Positions 6,691-12,370 of a stretch of DNA of 14,530 nt are shown here, piece after piece. The notes beneath the pieces were generated by a model. It searched no databases. It worked only from the letters and a program-made list of their open reading frames with translations, and was not told the DNA's origin. Position 1 is the first letter of the stretch, and the number at the start of each line of letters is the position of its first letter. The DNA is from CAURNT01 sp963526495 (lineage in GTDB: Bacteria > Fusobacteriota > Fusobacteriia > Fusobacteriales > Leptotrichiaceae). The position numbers and the translations under genes are program-made. Location: positions 1 to 14,530 of the forward strand of contig CAURNT010000031.1 in assembly GCA_963526495.1 (NCBI GenBank). The letters are read 5' to 3'.

Positions 6691-8014
6691 GAGCTTAGGA
6701 AATAAATTACAAGATACATTTAAAAAAATATCAGGCCAAAGTAAAATAACAGAAAGTAATATATCAGATGCTTTGAGAGAAGTAAGGTTAGCGTTACTTG
6801 AAGCAGATGTTAACTATGGTGTAGTAAAAAATTTAGTTTCAAGAATTAAAGAAAAGGCACAAGGTCATGAAGTAATAAGAGGGGTAAATCCTAAACAACA
6901 GTTTATAAAAATAATAAATGATGAATTAGTAGAAATATTAGGTGGTAGTAATACAGGATTAAATAAATCTATACATAAACCTACAATAATAATGATGGTT
7001 GGATTACAAGGTGCAGGGAAAACGACTTTTACTGCTAAATTATCAAAACTATTAAAAAAAGATAAACAAAAACCATTTTTAATAGCTGCCGATGTTTATA
7101 GACCAGCAGCAAAGAAACAATTAGAAGTTTTAGCAAAGCAGATAGATGTTCCATATTTTACTATACATGAAAGTAATGATGTACTTGATATAGTTAATAA
7201 AGGGATGGTGGAAGCGAAAAATCAAGGTTCTGATTATGTATTAATAGATACTGCAGGGAGACTTCATATTGATGAAGATTTAATGAAAGAATTAGAAAAT
7301 ATTAAACAACTTGTAAATCCTACTGAAATACTGTTAGTTGTTGATGGTATGACAGGACAAGATGCTGTTAATGTTGCTAAAAACTTTAATGACAGTTTAG
7401 ATGTTACAGGAGTAGTTTTAACAAAACTTGATGGAGATACTCGTGGAGGTGCTGCACTTTCTATTAAAGAGGTATCAGGTAAACCTATAAAATATATAAG
7501 TGAAGGAGAGAAATTAGATGATATATCCGTATTTCATCCTGATAGATTAGCAAGTAGAATACTAGGTATGGGAGATGTTGTTTCTCTTGTAGAAAAGGCA
7601 CAAGATGCTATTGATGAAAAAGAAGCCAAAGAAATGGAAAAGAAATTTAGAAAAAATCAATTTGATTTTGAAGATTTTCTAAAACAATTTAAATTAATAA
7701 AAAGAATGGGATCTCTTGGTGGAATATTAAAAATGCTACCTGGTATGGGTGGAGCGTTAGATGGAATAGATTTAAATTCTGCTGAAAAAGAAATGAAAAA
7801 GGTTGAAGCAATCATTTTTTCTATGACAATAGAAGAAAGAAGAAATCCTAATCTTTTAAAAGCTTCTAGTAGAAAAATAAGAATAGCTAAGGGTTCTGGG
7901 ACAGATGTTTCTCAGGTAAATAAATTGATTAAACAATTTGAACAAATGAAACAAATGATGAAAATGTTAAATTCTGGAAATATTCCTGGATTTGGTAGAA
8001 TGGGGAAAAGATAA
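6683..8014 (+). CDS. ffh: Signal recognition particle GTPase Ffh
   Basis: Ffh is the SRP54 homologue: with 4.5S/6S RNA it binds signal sequences on nascent chains and docks with FtsY at the membrane. The N domain (FESLGNKLQDTFKKISG onward) is followed by the G domain with P-loop GLQGAGKTT at 107-115, DTAGR at 189-193 and TKLDGD at 247-252. The methionine-rich M domain (about 300-443) contains LKMLPGMGG and ends with KQMMKMLNSGNIPGFGRMG, the RNA- and signal-binding part. Its 443 residues are normal. The start is GTG at 6683, set by AGGAGG at 6669-6674 inside the end of ylxM. The gene overlaps ylxM by 8 nt and is followed after 2 nt by an S66 peptidase gene. FtsY is not in this window. Confidence 0.96.
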   Translation: MFESLGNKLQDTFKKISGQSKITESNISDALREVRLALLEADVNYGVVKNLVSRIKEKAQGHEVIRGVNPKQQFIKIINDELVEILGGSNTGLNKSIHKPTIIMMVGLQGAGKTTFTAKLSKLLKKDKQKPFLIAADVYRPAAKKQLEVLAKQIDVPYFTIHESNDVLDIVNKGMVEAKNQGSDYVLIDTAGRLHIDEDLMKELENIKQLVNPTEILLVVDGMTGQDAVNVAKNFNDSLDVTGVVLTKLDGDTRGGAALSIKEVSGKPIKYISEGEKLDDISVFHPDRLASRILGMGDVVSLVEKAQDAIDEKEAKEMEKKFRKNQFDFEDFLKQFKLIKRMGSLGGILKMLPGMGGALDGIDLNSAEKEMKKVEAIIFSMTIEERRNPNLLKASSRKIRIAKGSGTDVSQVNKLIKQFEQMKQMMKMLNSGNIPGFGRMGKR

Positions 8015-8016
8015 TA

Positions 8017-9060
8017 ATGATAAATAAAATTGGAATTATTAGTTTATCAAGTGGAATTTTGGGTGAAGATTTTGTAAAACATGAATTATTGATAGGTTGT
8101 AAAAGACTAAAAGATTATGGCATAAACGTAGAGTTTATGCCAAATTCACTTAAAGGAATTGAATTTTTAAAAAAATATCCTGAACAAAGAGCAAAAGATA
8201 TATTGCATGCTTTTAAGAATGACGATATAGATATGATATTATGTGCAATAGGTGGAGAAGATACATATAGATTATTACCTTATTTATTTGAAAATGATGA
8301 GCTAAAAAATGTTGTTAAACAAAAAATATTTTTAGGTTTTTCTGACACCACAGTAAATCACTTGATGTTAAATAAATTAGGTATTAAAACTTTTTATGGA
8401 CAAGCATTTCTAACTGATGTTTGTGAACTTTCTTCTGAAATGTTACATTATACAAAAAAATATTTTGAAGAATTGATAACAACAGGGAAAATAAAAGAAA
8501 TTAGACCAAGTGATGTATGGTATAAGGAAAGAGGGGATTATAGCGAAAAATCTATTGGTGTAGATATGCCGAGTTTTAAAAATAAAGGATTTGAATTATT
8601 GATGGGTAAATCAATATTTAATGGTGAAATTTTAGGAGGCTGTATAGAATCTATTTACTATAATATATTTGATAATAGTAGATTTTCTGATAGTGTAGAA
8701 ATTTGTACGAGATATAATATATTTCCTAATTTAGAAGATTGGAAGGGGAAGATATTGCTTCTTGAAACAAGCGAGGAAAAACCAACTCCCATTCTTTTTA
8801 GAAAAATGATAAATAAATTAAAAGAATATGGGATTTTTGATGTTCTTTCTGGAGTTTTAGTTGGTAAACCTCAAGATGAAGTATATTATGATGAGTATAA
8901 GGCAATATTGATAGAAGAACTTTCTGATAAAGATATATCTGTTGTATATAATATAAATATAGGGCATTCTACTCCTAGATGTATAATACCTTTTGGAGTT
9001 TATTCAGAAGTTGATGTTGAAAAACAGTTGATTAGTTTTCCCTTGAATATATCTTTTTAA
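8017..9060 (+). CDS. S66-family peptidase (LD-carboxypeptidase / MccF-like)
   Basis: Members are cytoplasmic serine peptidases. LdcA trims the terminal D-residue from L,D-linked tetrapeptides in peptidoglycan recycling, and MccF cleaves processed microcin C7. The fold signatures are present: IGIISLSSG at the start, AIGGEDTYRLLPYL near 75-88, and the nucleophile motif GFSDTT with Ser109. Glu250 lies in LLLETSEEKPTP and His317 in IGHSTPRC, which completes the Ser-Glu-His triad. The 347 residues are typical. The start at 8017 gives the conserved beginning and lies 2 nt after the ffh stop. The ribosome site (GGGGAAAAG) is weak, so coupling to ffh is likely. The LETSEE-PTP form and overall length lean towards the MccF-like branch, but the substrate cannot be assigned from sequence. 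I leave the symbol empty. Confidence 0.85.
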   Translation: MINKIGIISLSSGILGEDFVKHELLIGCKRLKDYGINVEFMPNSLKGIEFLKKYPEQRAKDILHAFKNDDIDMILCAIGGEDTYRLLPYLFENDELKNVVKQKIFLGFSDTTVNHLMLNKLGIKTFYGQAFLTDVCELSSEMLHYTKKYFEELITTGKIKEIRPSDVWYKERGDYSEKSIGVDMPSFKNKGFELLMGKSIFNGEILGGCIESIYYNIFDNSRFSDSVEICTRYNIFPNLEDWKGKILLLETSEEKPTPILFRKMINKLKEYGIFDVLSGVLVGKPQDEVYYDEYKAILIEELSDKDISVVYNINIGHSTPRCIIPFGVYSEVDVEKQLISFPLNISF

Positions 9061-9071
9061 AATGATAAAAT
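9043..9071 (+). promoter_or_regulatory. Candidate promoter for pepF
   Basis: TTGAAT (9043-9048), a 17-bp spacer and TAAAAT (9066-9071) bridge the end of the S66 peptidase gene and the 43-nt gap before pepF. Predicted initiation is near 9078, leaving a short leader with an AGAGG ribosome site. Five of six bases match at each box, better than chance-level AT matches. pepF could therefore be transcribed separately as well as by read-through. Confidence 0.45.
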
Positions 9072-9103
9072 ATATACAAATAAAGTGAGAAAGAGGTAAT
9101 ATT

Positions 9104-10801
9104 ATGATTTTTCAAGATTTTAAATATGAAAGACCTGATATAGAAGTACTTAATCAAAAATTAAAGGAAATAAAGGAAAAGGTAGAAAATGCAGATAATG
9201 CACAAATTCAAATAGATGCCTATTTAGAATTAGATAAACTATTACAAGATTTTACAACTATGACATCTTTAGTATATATTAGACACAGTATAAATACTTT
9301 AGATGAGTTTTATAGCAAAGAAAATGATTTTAATGATGAAAATTCTCCTGTAATAAGTTCATATATTAATGATTTAAATGAATCTTTTGCTAAATCTAAG
9401 TTTAGAAAAGAATTAGAAGAAAGATTTGGAAAGCTTGTATTTGATAAGATAGATATGAGTTTAAAAACGTTTAAGCCTGAAATTATAGAAGATTTACAAG
9501 AAGAAAATAAACTTGTATCTGAATATGTAAAATTATCATCTAGTGCTAAGATAATGTTTCAAGGTGAAGAAAGAAATTTATCTCAAATGGCACCGTTTTC
9601 TCAATCTGTTGATAGGGAAGTTAGAAAAGAAGCTGTTAAATTAGTTGGACAATTCTTTTATGATAATATGGATGAGTTCGATAGAATTTATGATTCTTTA
9701 GTAAAAGTAAGAGATAGAATTGCTAAAAAATTAGGATTTAAAAACTTTATTGAATTAGGTTATTTAAGAATGGGAAGATTAGACTATAATTCAAAAGATG
9801 TAGCTAATTATAGAAAGCAAATAGTAGAAAATATAGTTCCTGTTTATACTGAATTGAGAAAGAGACAAGAAAAAAGAATTGGTGTAGAAAAATTAAAATA
9901 CTATGATGAAGGAATTACTTTCCTTTCTGGGAATCCAACGCCTAAAGGTGATAGAGATTGGATGGTAGGACATGCTAAAACTATGTATAAGGAATTATCA
10001 ACTGAAACAGATGAATTCTTTAATGTGATGGTAAATCAAGAATTAATGGATTTAGATAGTAAAAAAGGGAAACAAGGTGGAGGTTATTGTACATCACTTG
10101 ATTCGTATAAAGTTCCATTTATATTTGCAAACTTTAACGGTACATCTCATGATGTCGTTGTATTAACACATGAAGCAGGACATGCTTTCCAATCTTATAC
10201 AACTATGAGAAATGTAGAGATATCAGATGAATTTTGGCCTACGTCAGAATCTGCAGAAATACATTCTATGAGTATGGAATTTTTAACATGGCCTTGGATG
10301 CATTTATTCTTTGAAGGTGATACTGATAAATTTAAATACAATCATCTTGCAGATGCCTTTATATTCCTTCCGTATGGAGCTCTTGTAGATGAGTTTCAAC
10401 ATTATGTTTATGAAAATCCAACAGTAACACCAGCAGATAGAAGAATGAAATGGTTAGAATTAGAAAAGAAATTTTTACCTACTAGAGATTATGATGGTAT
10501 GGAGGAATATGAAACAGGGTTATTCTGGTTTAAACAGGGTCATATATTTGAAATGCCATTCTATTATATAGACTATACTTTAGCTCAAATTGTGGCATTA
10601 CAATTTTGGAAATTATCTAAAGAAAATAGAGAATTAGCTTGGGATAAATATATGAAATTATGTAAATTAGGAGGATCTAAAACTTTCTTAGGATTATTAA
10701 AAGAAGTTGATTTAGATAATCCTTTTGTAAATGGAAGTTTAGCTAAAATAGTTCCACCTGTTAAAGAATTTTTAGCTACAATAAATGATCAAGAGTTATA
10801 A
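9104..10801 (+). CDS. pepF: M3B-family oligoendopeptidase (PepF-like zinc metallopeptidase)
   Basis: This cytoplasmic zinc endopeptidase cleaves short oligopeptides. The zinc motif is HEAGH at residues 356-360, inside VVVLTHEAGHAFQSY. The third ligand is probably Glu385 in SESAEIHSMSMEF, 29 residues after the first histidine, as in M3 peptidases. The long N-terminal helical region and the C-terminal stretch with FEMPFYYIDYTLAQ (about 485-498) fit the oligoendopeptidase F group. In that group the tyrosines near the substrate come from such a segment. At 565 residues it is slightly shorter than classical PepF (about 600) and matches the compact M3B branch. The start at 9104 has AGAGG upstream. 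It is the last gene of the train, ended by the terminator at 10804-10830, and lies 43 nt after the S66 gene. The two hydrolases may share a peptide-recycling role, but that is inference. Confidence 0.9.
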   Translation: MIFQDFKYERPDIEVLNQKLKEIKEKVENADNAQIQIDAYLELDKLLQDFTTMTSLVYIRHSINTLDEFYSKENDFNDENSPVISSYINDLNESFAKSKFRKELEERFGKLVFDKIDMSLKTFKPEIIEDLQEENKLVSEYVKLSSSAKIMFQGEERNLSQMAPFSQSVDREVRKEAVKLVGQFFYDNMDEFDRIYDSLVKVRDRIAKKLGFKNFIELGYLRMGRLDYNSKDVANYRKQIVENIVPVYTELRKRQEKRIGVEKLKYYDEGITFLSGNPTPKGDRDWMVGHAKTMYKELSTETDEFFNVMVNQELMDLDSKKGKQGGGYCTSLDSYKVPFIFANFNGTSHDVVVLTHEAGHAFQSYTTMRNVEISDEFWPTSESAEIHSMSMEFLTWPWMHLFFEGDTDKFKYNHLADAFIFLPYGALVDEFQHYVYENPTVTPADRRMKWLELEKKFLPTRDYDGMEEYETGLFWFKQGHIFEMPFYYIDYTLAQIVALQFWKLSKENRELAWDKYMKLCKLGGSKTFLGLLKEVDLDNPFVNGSLAKIVPPVKEFLATINDQEL

Positions 10802-10803
10802 CA

Positions 10804-10830
10804 TGGAGTGCTAAGCACTCCAATTTTTTT
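10804..10830 (+). terminator. Intrinsic terminator after pepF
   Basis: TGGAGTGC and GCACTCCA form an 8-bp perfect stem around a 3-nt loop, followed by A and seven T residues. It begins 2 nt after the pepF stop and marks the end of the ftsK-pepF transcription unit. Confidence 0.9.
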
Positions 10831-10843
10831 AATAATAGTTATC

Positions 10844-10872
10844 TTGAATAAATGTATTTAAAATGTTAGAAT
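10844..10872 (+). promoter_or_regulatory. Promoter of the YjdM/PhnA-family gene
   Basis: TTGAAT (10844-10849) and TAGAAT (10867-10872) are separated by 17 bp, just after the pepF terminator. Initiation near 10879 leaves a leader of about 17 nt holding the ribosome site TTAGGAGGTG. A TTG at 10875 that would extend the gene falls upstream of this start, so it cannot be the translation start if the promoter is right. Confidence 0.6.
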
Positions 10873-10880
10873 AGTTGGAG

Positions 10881-10890
10881 TTAGGAGGTG
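10881..10890 (+). promoter_or_regulatory. Ribosome binding site fixing the yjdM start
   Basis: TTAGGAGGTG is close to a full match to the anti-Shine-Dalgarno sequence and lies 5 nt before the ATG at 10896. It rejects the upstream in-frame TTG at 10875, which would place this site inside the gene. Confidence 0.85.
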
Positions 10891-10895
10891 AAAAA

Positions 10896-11225
10896 ATGAG
10901 TTCATTACCAAATTGTCCGGAATGTAAAAGTGAATATACTTATGAAGATGGGAATTTATTAATTTGTCCAATGTGTGCTTATGAATGGTCAGGTTCAGTA
11001 GAAACTGAAGAGAAAATTTACAAAGATGCTAATGGTAATATTTTACAAAATGGAGATACGGTTTCAATAATTAAGGATCTTAAAGTTAAAGGTACATCAT
11101 CTGTTTTAAAAATAGGGACACGTGTTAAAAATATACGTTTAGTTGAAGGAGATCATGATATTGATTGTAAAATAGATGGTTTTGGTGCTATGAAATTAAA
11201 ATCAGAATTTGTAAAAAAAATATAG
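10896..11225 (+). CDS. yjdM: YjdM/PhnA-family zinc-ribbon protein
   Basis: This small protein family was first named PhnA in E. coli, next to but separate from the phosphonate operon. Its biochemical role is not settled. The 109-residue product has an N-terminal zinc ribbon: CPEC at residues 7-10 and CPMC about 20 residues later. The conserved tail follows, with DANGNILQNGDTVSIIKDLKVKG and then the FGAMKLKSEFVKKI ending. Length and layout match the family closely (E. coli YjdM is about 111 residues). The start is the ATG at 10896, set by an excellent AGGAGG. The gene has its own promoter and no obvious terminator before the str promoter, so some read-through into rpsL is possible. No phosphonate genes are nearby, so a phosphonate role should not be assumed. 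Confidence 0.88.
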   Translation: MSSLPNCPECKSEYTYEDGNLLICPMCAYEWSGSVETEEKIYKDANGNILQNGDTVSIIKDLKVKGTSSVLKIGTRVKNIRLVEGDHDIDCKIDGFGAMKLKSEFVKKI

Positions 11226-11243
11226 GAATTTAGCTGGAGAGTA

Positions 11244-11272
11244 TTGACAAACTAGCTAAAATACTATATAAT
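11244..11272 (+). promoter_or_regulatory. Consensus sigma-70 promoter of the str operon
   Basis: TTGACA (11244-11249), exactly 17 bp, then TATAAT (11267-11272): both boxes are perfect consensus. Initiation is expected near 11279, some 200 nt before rpsL. A dyad, TTTAGCT (11230-11236) and AGCTAAA (11254-11260), straddles the -35 box. It could be a weak terminator for the upstream gene or an operator. Confidence 0.9.
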
Positions 11273-11278
11273 CATTAA

Positions 11279-11479
11279 GTACAGCGAATTGTTGTGGTTG
11301 GATATATGTTTAAATTATTGTATTTTCTATATTAAAGACTATGTAGATAGTTTTTTGTGTGTTTATTTTGTTAGAACGTCAAAGTGCACACGAGGGAATA
11401 TAGTCTATATAAGAATGTATAGAAATAATCCACGATGATTTGACCATATAAATTATAATAAAGTTTGGGAGGAGGAAGT
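11279..11479 (+). promoter_or_regulatory. Long structured 5' leader of the str operon
   Basis: About 200 nt separate the predicted transcription start from rpsL. AGACTAT (11336-11342) pairs perfectly with ATAGTCT (11400-11406). ATAT (11329-11332) extends the helix with ATAT (11407-11410) across a 3-nt bulge. Inside it, GTGTG (11357-11361) pairs with CACAC (11387-11391). A competing small hairpin, CTATAT (11327-11332) with ATGTAG (11341-11346), is followed by ATAG and six T residues (11351-11356), as in an attenuator; the two folds cannot coexist. A nine-codon frame (11306-11335, MFKLLYFLY) ends in that hairpin's loop. Autogenous control by a ribosomal protein (S7 or S12) is a reasonable hypothesis. 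I recognise no described leader family. Confidence 0.5.
11467..11475 (+). promoter_or_regulatory. Ribosome binding site fixing the rpsL start
   Basis: GGGAGGAGG lies 4 nt before the ATG at 11480. A TTG at 11465 in the same frame would overlap this site and add MGGGS, which is absent from S12 proteins. The ATG is therefore the start. Confidence 0.9.
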
Positions 11480-11851
11480 ATGCCTACAATTAATCAATTA
11501 GTGAGATTTGGTAGAAGCAAAACTGAAAAGAAAAAGAAATCACCTGCATTAAAAGGTAATCCACAAAAAAGAGGAGTTTGTGTAAGAGTATATACAACTA
11601 CACCTAAAAAACCTAACTCAGCGTTAAGAAAAGTTGCAAGGGTTAAATTAGTTAATGGAATAGAGGTTACTGCATATATTCCAGGTATTGGACACAATCT
11701 TCAAGAACACTCTATAGTATTACTAAGAGGGGGAAGAACAAAGGATTTACCAGGGGTAAGATATAAGGTAATAAGAGGAGCTCTAGATACAGCAGGAGTA
11801 GTTAATAGAAAACAAGCAAGATCAAGATACGGTACTAAGAGACCTAAATAA
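11480..11851 (+). CDS. rpsL: Small subunit ribosomal protein S12 (uS12)
   Basis: S12 sits at the decoding centre of the 30S subunit and governs accuracy. The 123-residue product starts MPTINQLVRFGR and contains PQKRGVCVRVYTTTPKKPNS, GIGHNLQEHS and the GGRTKDLPGVRY loop, all diagnostic. Lys43 and Lys88, the positions where streptomycin-resistance or dependence changes usually arise, carry the wild-type lysine. Asp89, the methylthiolation site in many bacteria, is present. Upstream is the long leader described separately; downstream rpsG follows after 31 nt, a gap much shorter than the regulatory rpsL-rpsG spacer of E. coli. The gene begins the conserved rpsL-rpsG-fusA-tuf order. Confidence 0.98.
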   Translation: MPTINQLVRFGRSKTEKKKKSPALKGNPQKRGVCVRVYTTTPKKPNSALRKVARVKLVNGIEVTAYIPGIGHNLQEHSIVLLRGGRTKDLPGVRYKVIRGALDTAGVVNRKQARSRYGTKRPK

Positions 11852-11882
11852 ATATAAATCATAAGGATAAGGAGGCAATAGA

Positions 11883-12353
11883 GTGTCAAGAAGAAATCAA
11901 GCTAAAAAAAGAGATGTTTTACCTGATTCAAAATTTAATGATATAATAGTTACAAAATTCATAAATGGTTTAATGGTTGATGGTAAAAAATCAGTTGCTG
12001 AAAACATTTTTTATTCAGCATTAGAGGAAATTGAAAAAGAAACTAACGAATCAGGATATGAAATATTTAAAAAAGCTATGGAAAATGTAAAACCTGCGGT
12101 AGAAGTAAGATCAAGAAGAATCGGAGGGGCTACATATCAAGTACCAGTTGAAGTTAGAAAAGAAAGACAACAAACTTTAGCTATAAGATGGTTAGTTAGA
12201 TATACAAGAGAAAGAAAAGAATATGGTATGATTCTTAAATTGAAAAAAGAATTAATAGCAGCAGCTAATAATGAAGGTGGATCAATTAAGAAGAAAGACG
12301 ATACATATAAGATGGCAGAAGCTAATAGAGCGTTTGCACATTACAAATGGTAA
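11883..12353 (+). CDS. rpsG: Small subunit ribosomal protein S7 (uS7)
   Basis: S7 nucleates assembly of the 30S head by binding the 3' major domain of 16S rRNA, and in E. coli it represses its own operon. The 156 residues match the standard length. They show SRRNQAKKRDVLPDSKFND, KFINGLMVDGKKSVAE, the RSRRIGGATYQVPVEVR block near 79-95 and the MAEANRAFAHYKW end. The start is GTG at 11883, with AAGGAGG at 11869-11875. fusA starts 17 nt after the stop. Regulation by S7 binding would need a target in the leader or in the 31-nt gap before the gene. The gap is too short for the E. coli type of element, which draws attention to the leader. Confidence 0.98.
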   Translation: MSRRNQAKKRDVLPDSKFNDIIVTKFINGLMVDGKKSVAENIFYSALEEIEKETNESGYEIFKKAMENVKPAVEVRSRRIGGATYQVPVEVRKERQQTLAIRWLVRYTRERKEYGMILKLKKELIAAANNEGGSIKKKDDTYKMAEANRAFAHYKW

Positions 12354-12370
12354 TTAAGAGGAGGATATAG

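Noticed and set aside
11453..11458. Second promoter (TATAAT) just before rpsL
   Set aside because: The sequence 17 bp upstream (CACGAT region) does not resemble a -35 box, and the TTGACC nearby is too close.
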